Assembly (NCBI GenBank): GCA_001798135.1
Contig: MGRJ01000015.1
Location: forward strand, 124,001-188,000
Direction of reading: 5' to 3'
Source: Deltaproteobacteria bacterium RIFCSPHIGHO2_02_FULL_40_28
GTDB taxonomy: Bacteria; UBA10199; 2-12-FULL-40-28
Length of the DNA: 64,000 bases
The position numbers and the translations under genes are program-made. The notes under the pieces were generated by a model, which saw only the letters and a program-made list of their open reading frames with translations, did no database searches and had not been told where the DNA came from. Position 1 is the stretch's first letter. Each line of letters opens with the position of its first letter. This document shows positions 9,604-19,608 of this stretch, one piece after another.

Positions 9604-11508
9604 TTACTTCGTTTCTTCAAACTCTACATCCACAACATTTTCATCTTTTTTCTTTCCTTGTTCTTCAGAAGCAGGAGGGGGTTCACCTTGTGCTGCAGAA
9701 GCATTTTTATACATGATTTCACCTATCTTAAAAGAAGCCTGTTGCAGCAGTTCAAGATTTCCTTTAATTTCATCTAAATTATCTTTTTCGATACTCTTTT
9801 TAAGAGCAGCAATGGCTTCTTCAATCTTTGTAACATCGTCGGCAGGTAGTTTTTCGCGATGTTCTTTTAAATTTTTTTCTATCTCAAAAATGCTAGTATC
9901 AGCTCTGTTTTTAGTTTCAATAATCTCTCTTTTCTTTTTATCTTCAGATTCATGCTCTTTGGCATCTTTCACCATCTTTTCAATTTCATCTTTATTGAGA
10001 CCCGAGGAAGAAGTAATGGTGATTTTTTGTTCTTTATTGGTTGCTAAATCCTTGGCTTGTACATGGACAATACCATTAGCATCAATATCAAAACCAACCT
10101 CTACCTGAGGAATGCCACGGGGTGCAGGAGGGATGCCATCCAGATGAAAACGTCCTAGAGTTCGATTATCTCTAGCCATCTCGCGCTCACCTTGCAGCAC
10201 ATGCACTTCTACAGAAGTTTGATTATCTGCTGCCGTAGAAAAAATTTGAGATTTTTTGGTGGGAATTGTTGTATTTCGTTCAATAAGCCGTGTCATCACA
10301 CCACCTAAAGTTTCAATGCCAAGGGAGAGAGGGGTTACATCCAACAAAAGCATGTCTTTTACTTCTCCAGTTAAAACTCCTCCTTGAACAGCGGCACCAG
10401 CTGCCACAACTTCATCAGGGTTAACCCCCATATGAGCTTCTTTACCAAAGAACTTTTTTACTTCTTCTCGAATACGTGGCATACGGGTTTGTCCACCCAC
10501 TAAAACCACTTCAGCAATGTCACTGGCTTTTTTGCCAGCATCGGCAAGACATTTTTTAACGGGTTCAAATGATCTCAAAAGAAGATCTTCACAAAGTGAC
10601 TCTAATTTGGCCCTTGTTAGTTTCATGTTTAAATGCTTAGGACCGCTAGCATCAGCAGTTAAGAAAGGCAGATTAATTTCAGTTTCCAAGGCTGAAGAAA
10701 GCTCTATTTTGGCCTTCTCAGCACCTTCTTTTAAGCGTTGAAGAACCATTTTATCTTTAGAAACATCAATTCCCTGATCTTTCTTAAATTCGTCGATTAA
10801 ATATTGGATTAATCTTTGGTCGATATTATCACCACCTAAATGAGTATCTCCATTGGTAGCAATAACCTCCACTACGTTCTCACCAACCTCCAGAACAGAA
10901 ATATCAAAGGTTCCTCCACCAAAGTCATAAACAGCAATGATTTCGTCTTTCTTTTTATCGAGACCATAAGCAAGAGCTGCTGCTGTTGGTTCATTCACAA
11001 TACGAAACACATTAAGTCCTGCAATGGCCCCTGCATCCTTGGTTGCTTGTCTTTGAGCATCATTAAAATAAGCAGGTACTGTAATGACAGCATCAGTAAC
11101 AGTTTCACCTAAATATTCTTCAGCTGCTTTTTTTAATTTCATGAGGACTTTTGCAGAAATCTCGGGCGGGGTATATTCCTTGCCAATAATATTAACACAA
11201 GCATCCCCATTAGAGCGTTTGATCACTTGATAAGGAACAATTTTAATTTCTTGATCAATTTCATCAAATTTGCGGCCCATGAACCGTTTAATCGAATAAA
11301 TGGTATTTTCTGGATTGGTAATAGCCTGTCTTTTAGCAGCTTGTCCTACCAATACATCTGCATCTTTAGTATAAGCAACAACTGAGGGAGTTGTTCTGGC
11401 ACCTTCTTGGTTAGTAATAATTTTAGGCTCGTGACCCTCCATAACAGCCACCACAGAATTAGTTGTGCCTAAGTCAATTCCAATTACTTTTGATTTCTTT
11501 GCTGACAT
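9604..11508 (-). CDS. dnaK: Chaperone protein DnaK (Hsp70)
   Basis: Hsp70 chaperone that binds exposed hydrophobic peptides in an ATP-controlled cycle with DnaJ and GrpE. The 634-residue protein has the phosphate-1 motif GIDLGTTNS near residue 10, [30 protein letters not shown], the interdomain linker around [20 protein letters not shown], and an acidic C-terminal tail ending in DVEFEETK (DnaK proteins usually end in an EEVD-like or similar acidic tail). The start is preceded by AAGGAG. It is transcribed alone, divergent from dnaJ; grpE and hrcA are not in the window. Confidence 0.99.
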   Translation of the reverse strand: MSAKKSKVIGIDLGTTNSVVAVMEGHEPKIITNQEGARTTPSVVAYTKDADVLVGQAAKRQAITNPENTIYSIKRFMGRKFDEIDQEIKIVPYQVIKRSNGDACVNIIGKEYTPPEISAKVLMKLKKAAEEYLGETVTDAVITVPAYFNDAQRQATKDAGAIAGLNVFRIVNEPTAAALAYGLDKKKDEIIAVYDFGGGTFDISVLEVGENVVEVIATNGDTHLGGDNIDQRLIQYLIDEFKKDQGIDVSKDKMVLQRLKEGAEKAKIELSSALETEINLPFLTADASGPKHLNMKLTRAKLESLCEDLLLRSFEPVKKCLADAGKKASDIAEVVLVGGQTRMPRIREEVKKFFGKEAHMGVNPDEVVAAGAAVQGGVLTGEVKDMLLLDVTPLSLGIETLGGVMTRLIERNTTIPTKKSQIFSTAADNQTSVEVHVLQGEREMARDNRTLGRFHLDGIPPAPRGIPQVEVGFDIDANGIVHVQAKDLATNKEQKITITSSSGLNKDEIEKMVKDAKEHESEDKKKREIIETKNRADTSIFEIEKNLKEHREKLPADDVTKIEEAIAALKKSIEKDNLDEIKGNLELLQQASFKIGEIMYKNASAAQGEPPPASEEQGKKKDENVVDVEFEETK

Positions 11509-11545
11509 AAAACTCCTTTTTATGATAATCGTTCTCGCTTATTTA

Positions 11546-11574
11546 AGAATAAGAATCAAAGGCGCCCCTGTCAA
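11546..11574 (-). promoter_or_regulatory. Candidate sigma70-type promoter of dnaK
   Basis: On the minus strand TTGACA (11574-11569) is separated by exactly 17 bases from TATTCT (11551-11546), upstream of dnaK. The spacing is ideal and the -35 is a perfect consensus. I see no CIRCE inverted repeat and no clear heat-shock sigma32 pair (CTTGAA plus CCCCAT). The 113-bp region must also serve divergent dnaJ, whose best -10 candidate is the TATAAT about 20 bases before its start. Confidence 0.5.
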
Positions 11575-11621
11575 GTCAAGGGCTGTTTTTTATTTTAATA
11601 TAATAATTTCATATAGATAAA

Positions 11622-12728
11622 ATGAAAAAAGATTATTACGAAATTTTAGGAATAGGAAAAACTGCCAATAATACTGACATTAAAAAGGCTTATCGCCAAT
11701 TGGCCATTCAATATCATCCTGATAAAAACCATGGGAATAAAGAAAGTGAAGAAAAATTTAAAGAAGCTTCAGAAGCCTATGAGATTTTATCAAATCCTGA
11801 AAAACGAGCTCTGTATGATCAATTTGGGCATGCAGGGATTCAAGGTGCTGGTTTTAGTGGTTTCCAAAATGTAGAGGATGTTTTTTCAAGTTTTGGAGAC
11901 TTGTTTGAAGATTTTTTTGGATTTTCCTCTTCAAAAAATAGGCGTCAAAGAGGAAGTGATTTAGAACAAGAAACTACCATTGATTTTATTGAAGCTTGTT
12001 TTGGAGTGGAAAAAAACATTTCCGTGCAAAAAAATGTCCCCTGCGAAATTTGTGAGAGAAGAGGTTATCCCAAAGATCATCCTCCTAAAACTTGTTCTTA
12101 TTGCCATGGGGCTGGGCAAGTAAGACATGCCCAAGGGTTTTTTACTATCGCTACAACTTGTCCAGAATGCAACGGACATGGAAAGATATTTACCAAAACC
12201 TGCGAAGAATGCAGGGGAAGGGGCATGGTTAAAAAAGAAAAAAAACTTTCAATCAAAATTCCTGCGGGAGTTGATGATGGATTAAGACTGGTACTGCATC
12301 ATGAAGGGAATGTAGGCGAAAGGGGAGGACAAGCTGGAGATCTCTACCTTTTAATCCATGTTAAACAGCATGAAACTTTTGTACGTGATCACCATCATAT
12401 TTTAAGCGAGCTGCCCATCACTGTTTTTCAAGCTATCCTAGGCACAACTTTTACTGTAGCTACCATTCATGGAGAAGAAAAAATTCACATTGCTCCTGGC
12501 ACCCAATCAATGGAAACTATAATCCTTAAAGGGAAGGGAGTTATGGATATTAGAACCCATAAAACAGGAAATCATATCTTGACGATTAAAGTTTTAATAC
12601 CCAAGCATCTTACTGAAAAACAAAAAGAGCTGCTTTTAGAAATCTCTAAGAGTATGGATATAGAAAACCAAACTTCATCCGAAAACGTTATAAAGAAAAA
12701 ATCTAAAAAAAGGCTTTTTGGCCTTTAA
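11622..12728 (+). CDS. dnaJ: Chaperone protein DnaJ
   Basis: Hsp40 co-chaperone that stimulates DnaK ATPase. In order: J domain (residues 1-70, HPD at 32-34), a Gly/Phe region (about 70-105) and a zinc domain at 141-201 with four motifs CEICERRG, CSYCHGAG, CPECNGHG and CEECRGRG. The first is off-consensus after the two cysteines, but all eight Cys are present. Two beta domains follow, and the end is a Lys-rich tail. No clear ribosome site precedes ATG 11622. The gene runs into moxR with an 11-bp gap, so it probably leads the bat operon transcript. It diverges from dnaK rather than following it. Confidence 0.96.
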   Translation: MKKDYYEILGIGKTANNTDIKKAYRQLAIQYHPDKNHGNKESEEKFKEASEAYEILSNPEKRALYDQFGHAGIQGAGFSGFQNVEDVFSSFGDLFEDFFGFSSSKNRRQRGSDLEQETTIDFIEACFGVEKNISVQKNVPCEICERRGYPKDHPPKTCSYCHGAGQVRHAQGFFTIATTCPECNGHGKIFTKTCEECRGRGMVKKEKKLSIKIPAGVDDGLRLVLHHEGNVGERGGQAGDLYLLIHVKQHETFVRDHHHILSELPITVFQAILGTTFTVATIHGEEKIHIAPGTQSMETIILKGKGVMDIRTHKTGNHILTIKVLIPKHLTEKQKELLLEISKSMDIENQTSSENVIKKKSKKRLFGL

Positions 12729-12739
12729 GGGGGAAAAGC

Positions 12740-13723
12740 ATGAAAGATAACTCGATACCCACAGATAGTCACCCATGGGTTCAAGGCAAAATTCAAGAAA
12801 TCTTCCAAGAAGTATCCAAGGTGATTGTTGGGCAACAATACCTGGTAGAACGCCTCTTGATGGGCCTTTTAGCTGATGGGCATATTTTAATTGAGGGAGT
12901 GCCTGGTTTAGCTAAAACAACCTCCGTAAAAACCTTGGCTGAAATTATTGATGCTTCCTTTCAGAGAATTCAATTCACCCCCGATCTTTTACCCGCGGAT
13001 ATTTTAGGAACACAAATTTACAATCCTAAGACTCAGGATTTTTTTGTAAAAAAGGGGCCTCTTTTTCACCAAATTATTTTAGCTGACGAAATCAATCGGG
13101 CACCCGCGAAGGTGCAAAGTGCCCTTTTGGAAGCCATGCAGGAAAAACAAATTACTATTGGAGACACAACTTATCCGCTTCCAGAACCTTTTATTGTTTT
13201 GGCTACCCAAAATCCAATTGAACAAGAAGGAACCTATCCGCTTCCAGAAGCACAAGTGGATCGATTTATGTTAAAATTAAAAATTGGTTACCCTACTAAA
13301 AGTGAAGAACTGATGATTATGGAGCGTGTAACCAAAGGGATAACCGATTCAATGAAAAAAATCCTAGATCCAGAAACCATTCTTAAGATGAGAAAAATTA
13401 TCAGGCAAACTTATCTCGATCCCAAAATTAATGAATACATTATTCGCATTGTTTTTGCGACACGCGAGCCCAAAGATCTTCGTCTCGATTTAGAACGTTA
13501 TCTTCGTTATGGAGCTTCTCCCAGAGCTTCTATTTCACTTAATATGGTTTGCAAGGCCTATGCCTTTATTCAAGGAAGAGATTATGTAGTTCCACAAGAT
13601 GTAAAAATAATGGCACTGGATGTTTTGCGACATCGCATCATTTTAACTTTTGAAGCGGAGGCTGAAGGTTTGAGTACAGATGATATTTTGAAAAAAATTC
13701 TAGATCACATTGAGGTTCCTTAA
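12740..13723 (+). CDS. MoxR-family AAA ATPase
   Basis: Chaperone-like AAA+ ATPase of the MoxR family, which works with von Willebrand factor A (VWA) proteins. The 327 residues show Walker A GVPGLAKT (53-60), Walker B ILADEINRAP (113-122), and the family signature VLATQNPIEQEGTYPLPEAQVDRF (shown in parts: ATQNPIEQEGTYPLPEAQ). The ribosome site is a GGGGG run just before ATG 12740. It is the first gene of a complete Bat-type operon and is followed without a gap by the DUF58 gene, its usual partner. Confidence 0.94.
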   Translation: MKDNSIPTDSHPWVQGKIQEIFQEVSKVIVGQQYLVERLLMGLLADGHILIEGVPGLAKTTSVKTLAEIIDASFQRIQFTPDLLPADILGTQIYNPKTQDFFVKKGPLFHQIILADEINRAPAKVQSALLEAMQEKQITIGDTTYPLPEPFIVLATQNPIEQEGTYPLPEAQVDRFMLKLKIGYPTKSEELMIMERVTKGITDSMKKILDPETILKMRKIIRQTYLDPKINEYIIRIVFATREPKDLRLDLERYLRYGASPRASISLNMVCKAYAFIQGRDYVVPQDVKIMALDVLRHRIILTFEAEAEGLSTDDILKKILDHIEVP

Positions 13724-14611
13724 TTGATACCCTTAGAACTACTTAAAAAAGTGCAAGGTTTTTATATTAAGGGGCGTTTTTTGGCCAATGACATTTTTTC
13801 CGGCCAATATGCCGCAGCTTTTAAGGGCTCTGGTATGACCTTTGAAGAATACAGGGAATACACTCCAGGAGATGAGATTCGTTTGATTGATTGGAATGTT
13901 TCAGCTCGAATGGATCGCCCTTTTGTAAAACTTTTTAGGGAAGAAAGGGAACAAACTCTGGTTTTCCTTTTAGATGTATCTAAAAGTTTTCTTTTTGGAA
14001 CCCTGGCAAAATCTAAAAAAGATTTGGCCACTGAAATTGCAGCACTTTTGGCTTTTACAGCCATTAAATCAAGTGACAAAGTAGGGCTTGTTCTTTTTTC
14101 AGATCGTATTGAACGGTTTATTCCACCCAAAAAAGGGACAGCCCATGTTTGGAAGGTGATTTCCGAAATTTCAAAACATTGTCCCATTTCAGACAAAACA
14201 AATATTCAGGTAGCCTTAAAATTTTTAGGCCAGGTTATCCATAAAAGGTGTATTGCTTTTTTAATTTCTGATTTTTTAGATGAAGGCTACGAAACTGAAT
14301 TAAAAATGGCTTCTTTAAGACACGAGCTCATTCCTATTGTTCTTTATGACCAAGGTGAAAGAAAACCACCCGCCAAGGTTATGATTAGGTTCCACGATCT
14401 TGAATCAAGGCAAATCCAAATGATTGATTTTAGCCATGAAGAAACTCAAAAAAAACTGACCCAGATTTTTCAAAAAAGAATGCAATCGCTTAGCGCCTGG
14501 TTTACCAGGTATGGCCTTGATTCTCTTTTTGTAGAAACCAGGCAAGACTATTTCAAGGCCTTGCTTAAGTTTTTTAAGAAAAGGGAAAAGGCAGTAAGCT
14601 ATGCCAGATGA
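13724..14611 (+). CDS. DUF58 domain protein of the Bat operon
   Basis: 295-residue protein with the DUF58 core: FEEYREYTPGDEIRLIDWNV (about residues 43-62) and MDRPFVKLFREERE just after, then a VWA-like half with LLDVSKSFLFG and FLISDFLDEGYE. DUF58 proteins are regularly encoded between MoxR and VWA proteins; their biochemical role is not settled. The TTG start at 13724 directly follows the moxR stop and has GAGG eight bases upstream (13712-13715). It overlaps the next gene by 11 bp. Confidence 0.9.
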   Translation: MIPLELLKKVQGFYIKGRFLANDIFSGQYAAAFKGSGMTFEEYREYTPGDEIRLIDWNVSARMDRPFVKLFREEREQTLVFLLDVSKSFLFGTLAKSKKDLATEIAALLAFTAIKSSDKVGLVLFSDRIERFIPPKKGTAHVWKVISEISKHCPISDKTNIQVALKFLGQVIHKRCIAFLISDFLDEGYETELKMASLRHELIPIVLYDQGERKPPAKVMIRFHDLESRQIQMIDFSHEETQKKLTQIFQKRMQSLSAWFTRYGLDSLFVETRQDYFKALLKFFKKREKAVSYAR

Positions 14612-15131
14612 AACTACCACTCAATTAGGCATGGAAGATATCCACGATATTAGGGGGCCACTCATTCCCACTTCTCTTTTATGGTACATTTTTCCATTTT
14701 TAATTTTATTAATAATTTTAACTTCATTTTTTTTATTGCGTCGAAAGAAAAAATCTATTCTTAATTTTAAAGAAACTCTTTTAACTCCATCTGAACGTGC
14801 CTTTTTAGAACTAGAACGCCTTAAAAAACAAGAATTATTAACCAAGGGGGATCCTAAAAAATTTTATTCTTTTCTTACCGAGATTATCAAAATCTTTTTA
14901 ATGCAACATTTTCATTATAATGCACCAGAAAAAACAACGCCCGAAATAAGAAATGATTTAGCTCATCATAAACCCCTAACAAATTTTTATCAAAATCTTA
15001 TGAGTCTTCTAGAACGATCAGATTTAGCCAAATTTACATCTCAAATGACTGAGACTCCTCTGGCTAGAAAAGATATGGAATGGACTTATGAATTTATTAA
15101 AAACACGGGGATGGGAGAGCCTTCCCAATGA
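14601..15131 (+). CDS. DUF4381-like membrane protein of the Bat operon
   Basis: 176 residues with a conserved-looking opening (IHDIRGPL), one transmembrane segment at about 27-46 followed by basic RRKKK, then a cytoplasmic helical domain. The shape and position (between DUF58 and BatA) match the DUF4381 family. It overlaps DUF58 by 11 bp and batA by 4 bp. No catalytic motif is visible; it is likely a membrane component that works with the VWA proteins. Confidence 0.75.
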   Translation: MPDETTTQLGMEDIHDIRGPLIPTSLLWYIFPFLILLIILTSFFLLRRKKKSILNFKETLLTPSERAFLELERLKKQELLTKGDPKKFYSFLTEIIKIFLMQHFHYNAPEKTTPEIRNDLAHHKPLTNFYQNLMSLLERSDLAKFTSQMTETPLARKDMEWTYEFIKNTGMGEPSQ

Positions 15132-16129
15132 AACAAACATTTGTTTTTCAATCACCCTACTTTCTTTTTTTACTACTTTTGATTCCTCTTTTTATTTTTT
15201 GGCTTAAAAAAACCATTCCTCCTTCAATTGGTTTTTCTTCACTACAGGTTATGCCAAAAAAATCAAAAGGCTTTAAAGTTAAAATATTACCTCTTATTCC
15301 ATGGATAAGAATCCTGGCCTTTTTTTTTCTTATTTTAGCTCTCGCCAGGCCATCACTTAACAATAAAACAAATGAGATTATCAGTGAAGGTATTGACATG
15401 ATGATAGCCATTGATTCTTCAGGCAGTATGAAGGCCATTGATTTTAAATTAAATAATAGAGAAGTAAACCGATTAGAGGTTATCAAAGATGTGGTAAATG
15501 ATTTTTTAGATAAGAGAGATTCGGATCGCATTGGATTAGTTATTTTTGGAGACGAGGCCTATACACAGTGTCCTTTAACTACGGATAAAAATACCTTAAA
15601 ATCATTTTTAAGTTGGGTTCGTATTGGCATTGTGGGGGAGGGAACAGCCGTGGGTGATGCCATCGCTGTTAGTCTTAAAAGGCTTAAAGACCAAACAACA
15701 AAATCAAAAATTATTATCCTCTTAACTGATGGTAGAAGTAATGCCGGAAGCTTAAGCCCAGAATCTGCGACAGAATTGGCTGTGGGATTAGGCATTCGTA
15801 TTTATACTATTGGAGTGGGATCTAATGGCCCGGTTCCTTATATTGAACAAACACCCTTTGGTCCTAAAAGAATATTTGCCAAACTTGATCTGGATGAAGA
15901 TTTACTTAAATCAATCGCAGAAAAAACCGGGGGTCGTTATTTTAGAGCCAGTGACACTCATGAACTTAAAGAAGTTTATTCGGTTATTGATCAATTAGAA
16001 AAAACAGAAATTAAAACCAAAGAATATAATGATTACTTTGAACTTTATAGATGGTTTGTGATGTCTTCTATTTTATTTTTTATTGTTGAGATTATTTTAA
16101 CAAATTGGGTTTGTTTTAGCATTCCTTGA
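15128..16129 (+). CDS. batA: VWA-domain membrane protein BatA
   Basis: 333 residues: two N-terminal membrane helices (about 10-28 and 60-75), then a VWA domain with an intact metal-ion site DSSGS at 96-100 and ILLTDGRSNAGS, and a C-terminal membrane helix (about 310-330). VWA Bat proteins sit in the inner membrane with the metal site facing the periplasm and are implicated in aerotolerance or envelope stress; the mechanism is not established. The following batB gene is a related VWA protein. Confidence 0.9.
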   Translation: MKQTFVFQSPYFLFLLLLIPLFIFWLKKTIPPSIGFSSLQVMPKKSKGFKVKILPLIPWIRILAFFFLILALARPSLNNKTNEIISEGIDMMIAIDSSGSMKAIDFKLNNREVNRLEVIKDVVNDFLDKRDSDRIGLVIFGDEAYTQCPLTTDKNTLKSFLSWVRIGIVGEGTAVGDAIAVSLKRLKDQTTKSKIIILLTDGRSNAGSLSPESATELAVGLGIRIYTIGVGSNGPVPYIEQTPFGPKRIFAKLDLDEDLLKSIAEKTGGRYFRASDTHELKEVYSVIDQLEKTEIKTKEYNDYFELYRWFVMSSILFFIVEIILTNWVCFSIP

Positions 16130-16130
16130 T

Positions 16131-17102
16131 ATGAATTTTGAACACGCATCCAACCTGGGGCTTATTGCTTTTTTGCTTTTGCCAATAGCCTTGATTCTTT
16201 TTTCTGCTTCGAGAAAAAAAAATCATTTATTAAAAACCTGTTTTAATTTTAATAATGGCACTTCTCATTATCGCTCTGCTATGTATCAGTTAATGGGCCT
16301 TTTTTTTCTTATCCTGGCATTTTCTGGGCCCAGATGGGGTTACACAATAAGAGAGGTGAAACGTATTGGGAGTGATATTTTTATTCTTATTGACACTTCA
16401 GATTCCATGCAGGCCACCGATCAAAGCCCAAGCCGATTAGAACGTGCTAAAAGAGAAATTATTGATCTGACTCAAATGTTAAAAGGAGATCGTATTGGAC
16501 TTATTCCTTTTGCGGGGAAAAGTTATGTGGCCTGTCCCTTAACCTATGATTACAATGCTTTTCAAATTTTTTTAGACACCATTGATGTGAGTCTTATTCC
16601 AATCAAGGGCACCAATCATGAAGCTGCCATTAAACTAGCTCTATCTTCCTTCGACAAAAAAACCCAACGTTTAGGATCTATTATTCTCATCACCGATGGT
16701 GAATCAACTCTGGGTGATTTATCTCATGCGAGCATGGAAGCCAAAAAGAAGGGAATTAAAATTTATATTATTGGCACAGGAACAATGGCCGGTGCTCCCA
16801 TTCCCAACCCGGATGGTGGTGGTTTTAAAACAGACATGGAAGGTAATATTGTTATTTCAAAAATGAATGAAGCCGACTTGAAAAATATGGCCTTCGAGAC
16901 TGGCGGAATTTATGTACGTTCAGAAACAGGGGATATCGATTTAGAAAAAATATATTATGAGGGAATTCACCAGGAGAAAAAAGAAAGTACTCTTGCCCCA
17001 GAACAAAAAAAGATTCCCAGGGAACGCTTTCAAATTCCACTTCTTTTGGCCTTTTGTTTCTATCTCTTGGATTTAAAGATGAAAAATAGGGGAATAACAT
17101 GA
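16131..17102 (+). CDS. batB: VWA-domain membrane protein BatB
   Basis: 323 residues with the BatA architecture: two N-terminal helices (8-25, 51-67), a VWA domain with metal site DTSDS at 88-92, IILITDGESTLGD, and a C-terminal helix ending near residue 318. It starts one base after batA and overlaps batC by 4 bp. The side-by-side VWA pair is typical of Bat operons and suggests a heteromer, which is inference. Confidence 0.9.
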   Translation: MNFEHASNLGLIAFLLLPIALILFSASRKKNHLLKTCFNFNNGTSHYRSAMYQLMGLFFLILAFSGPRWGYTIREVKRIGSDIFILIDTSDSMQATDQSPSRLERAKREIIDLTQMLKGDRIGLIPFAGKSYVACPLTYDYNAFQIFLDTIDVSLIPIKGTNHEAAIKLALSSFDKKTQRLGSIILITDGESTLGDLSHASMEAKKKGIKIYIIGTGTMAGAPIPNPDGGGFKTDMEGNIVISKMNEADLKNMAFETGGIYVRSETGDIDLEKIYYEGIHQEKKESTLAPEQKKIPRERFQIPLLLAFCFYLLDLKMKNRGIT

Positions 17103-17797
17103 AAGGAATTCTTTTTTTTCTTTTTTTTATTTTTCCTCTTTCTAGCATGGCACAAGAAAGAAAAGCTTATACTGCCTATGAAGAAGAAAATTATTTTCAA
17201 GCCAGTGAATATTACAAGCTTAAAGTGAACAAAAAAAATTCTCCTGAAAATCACTATAATTTAGGAGTTTCTCTCTATCAAGAAGGTTTGTATACAGAAG
17301 CAAACGATCATTTTTTAGAAGCACTTAATTCAAGAAAAAAAGAAACAAGGCAACAAGCCCTTTATAACCTGGGAAATAGTGCCTATCGAAATAATCAACT
17401 TACCCAGGCTATTGATTATTATGAAAAAGCTTTGAGCCTTAATCCTTCTGATCAATGGGCCATCGATAATTTGGAATATGTAAAAAATAAACTACAAGAA
17501 AAGGAACAAGAAAAACCTAAAAATCAGCAAGAAAAAGATCAAGAAAAACAAAAAGAAGAAGAACAAAAAAATCAACAACAGCAGCAACAACAACAAGAAG
17601 AAAAAAATGGGGAAGAAAAGAAGCAAGAAAATGAAAATCAAAAAGAGCAAAATCCAGAAAAAAAACCAGAACCACAGAGTAGTAGTGAAGCTTTAAAAAC
17701 TTTTCAGAATTTAGATGATAATCCAAAAAAAGCTATACAAGATATGATTTTACGCGATAATCAAGGTTTGTCAGAAAGGATTGAAAAGGATTGGTAA
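17099..17797 (+). CDS. batC: TPR protein BatC with Gln/Lys/Glu-rich tail
   Basis: 232 residues: signal peptide (cleavage near SSMA), then tetratricopeptide repeats (about residues 20-125, including NHYNLGVSLYQEGLYTEAN and ALYNLGNSAYRNNQLTQAID), then a low-complexity tail of Gln, Lys and Glu with a run of about eight Gln at about 17574-17597. It is exported and probably scaffolds the other Bat proteins. The low-complexity tail is common in BatC proteins. It overlaps batB by 4 bp and batD by one base. Confidence 0.88.
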   Translation: MKGILFFLFFIFPLSSMAQERKAYTAYEEENYFQASEYYKLKVNKKNSPENHYNLGVSLYQEGLYTEANDHFLEALNSRKKETRQQALYNLGNSAYRNNQLTQAIDYYEKALSLNPSDQWAIDNLEYVKNKLQEKEQEKPKNQQEKDQEKQKEEEQKNQQQQQQQQEEKNGEEKKQENENQKEQNPEKKPEPQSSSEALKTFQNLDDNPKKAIQDMILRDNQGLSERIEKDW

Positions 17798-19608
17798 TGC
17801 GTAAATTATTTGGAATCACATTTCTTTTATCGTTCTTTTTAGCTCAATCTTCTTTTGCCAGTGTAGGTATACAGGCAAGTCTGGATAGAAACACGGGTAC
17901 ACTTGAAGATGAAATTGAGTTAACCATTACTATTTCAGGGGAACTATCAACAGCAGAACCAAACCTGCCTTCCATGCCTGCCTTTCATATTGTAGCTAGT
18001 GGATCTTCTTCTAATATTCAAATGATCAATGGCATTCTTTCAGTACAGAAAGAATATTCTTACCTTCTCATTCCTCAGGCAGAAGGGCAATTTACCATCG
18101 AACCCATTTCAATCACTATCAATGGCAAGGTTTATAAAAGTAACCCCCTCACAATTCAAATTGGACGTTCAGCTATGGTTCCACAACCAAGGGTTCCCCT
18201 TGATCCTGATCAGCAAAACCTAGGAGGAGGGAGCAATGTTAATCCTCCAACAAATCCTCCAACTTCTCCAAATCCTGACGAAACAAATGACAATAAACCC
18301 TACTGGATTGAAGTAGCCGTTAATAATCAAACCCCCTATAAAGGAGAACAAATTTTTTATACGTTTAAACTCTATACTAAAATTAATATTGAAACAGCCA
18401 CTCTTACTCTTCCTGCTTTTGATGGATTTACGATTGAAGAGATTGTTCCAGAAAAAAAATACTACCAAACTATTAATAATGAACGATATGTTATTTCAGA
18501 AAAAGTCATTGCCATTTTCCCTCTTAAAAAAGGACCTGTAGAGATTGAGCCAACTAATCTTAAAGTTGAAGTATATAATACCACTGCTATGCCACGTGGT
18601 TTTTTTCAAGATCCTTTCTTTGGATTTGGAAAAACAAAAGGACGCAGCTTTAATTTAATTTCTCCAAAAATAAACCTTGTCATAAAAGATTTACCAGAAC
18701 CCATCCCATCTCATTTTATAGGTTTTGTTGGTGAATTAAAATTAAAGTCACAATCCACACCATCAGAAATTGATTATGGAGATAGCGTTACTCAAACTCT
18801 AACCTTTGAAGGAATAGGAAATATCAAAGATATCATCCTCCCTAAAATAAGCCCTCCTTTAGGACTTAAAGTGTATGAAGATAAGCCCACTCAAAATATA
18901 GTAAAACTAGAATCAGGCATCAAAGGAGAAAAAATTTTTAAAAGGGCATTTGTACCAACTCAAGTGGGCAAATTTCAGATTCCTCCCTTATCTCTTAGCT
19001 ATTTTGATCCTACTGCAGAAGCCTATAAAAATTTGGATATTACAGAATTACTTATTTCAGTGAAAGAAACTGAAAATACAAGGCAAGTTGCCATCAATAA
19101 AAATACAGACCTAAAAGAAATAAAACAAAACCCCCTCTTATTACATCAGGTGGTTTTAAAATCCATCATGCCTCAATCTTTTTGGTTTATTCTCCTGTTA
19201 ATCTTTTTCATTCCATTACCTTTGCTTTATTTTTTTCTTAAAAAAATCAAGGAAGTTAAACCGCAAAGTTTAATTAAAAAAGAATATCGCAGAAGCTATT
19301 CTAAGCTTCTCTCTCAAATTAAAGTGGCAAAACGTATCAGTATAATGGAAAATCGTGTTGAAAAAATGATCATGGCTCTCAAAGATTTTATTGGTGCAAG
19401 AACAAAAACCCAGGCCAGATCTCTAACCCTGTCTGAGCTTATGTTCCTGTTAGAAAAAAGTGGGGCTCATAAAAAAGTTTTAAATGATTTTTCACACCTC
19501 TATATTCTTTTAGAAAAAACAAAATATAGTGGAAAATCTGGTCAAATTTCTGAAAATATAACCGACATGATCTCTAAAGTGGCAAAAGAGATTTTAAAAA
19601 TAACTTGA
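17797..19608 (+). CDS. batD: BatD oxygen-tolerance-family protein
   Basis: 603 residues: signal peptide (ending near SSFA), a large periplasmic region of Ig-like beta domains (about 20-440) interrupted by a Pro/Asn-rich linker around 140-165, one transmembrane helix (about 466-485), and a helical cytoplasmic tail. The order and size match BatD (PF13584-type). ATG 17797 is chosen because AAGGA (17786-17790) lies six bases upstream and the start overlaps the batC stop (TAATG); the TTG two codons earlier has no room for a ribosome site. Confidence 0.88.
   Translation: MRKLFGITFLLSFFLAQSSFASVGIQASLDRNTGTLEDEIELTITISGELSTAEPNLPSMPAFHIVASGSSSNIQMINGILSVQKEYSYLLIPQAEGQFTIEPISITINGKVYKSNPLTIQIGRSAMVPQPRVPLDPDQQNLGGGSNVNPPTNPPTSPNPDETNDNKPYWIEVAVNNQTPYKGEQIFYTFKLYTKINIETATLTLPAFDGFTIEEIVPEKKYYQTINNERYVISEKVIAIFPLKKGPVEIEPTNLKVEVYNTTAMPRGFFQDPFFGFGKTKGRSFNLISPKINLVIKDLPEPIPSHFIGFVGELKLKSQSTPSEIDYGDSVTQTLTFEGIGNIKDIILPKISPPLGLKVYEDKPTQNIVKLESGIKGEKIFKRAFVPTQVGKFQIPPLSLSYFDPTAEAYKNLDITELLISVKETENTRQVAINKNTDLKEIKQNPLLLHQVVLKSIMPQSFWFILLLIFFIPLPLLYFFLKKIKEVKPQSLIKKEYRRSYSKLLSQIKVAKRISIMENRVEKMIMALKDFIGARTKTQARSLTLSELMFLLEKSGAHKKVLNDFSHLYILLEKTKYSGKSGQISENITDMISKVAKEILKIT

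Noticed and set aside
9713-10108. 131-codon plus-strand frame opposite dnaK
   Set aside because: Ser/Leu-rich shadow of the dnaK reading frame; low-complexity and without homologue-like motifs.
11509-11621. Fur-like site (GATAATCGTTCTC) and CIRCE between dnaK and dnaJ
   Set aside because: Only partial matches to a Fur box and no CIRCE inverted repeat; too weak to claim.
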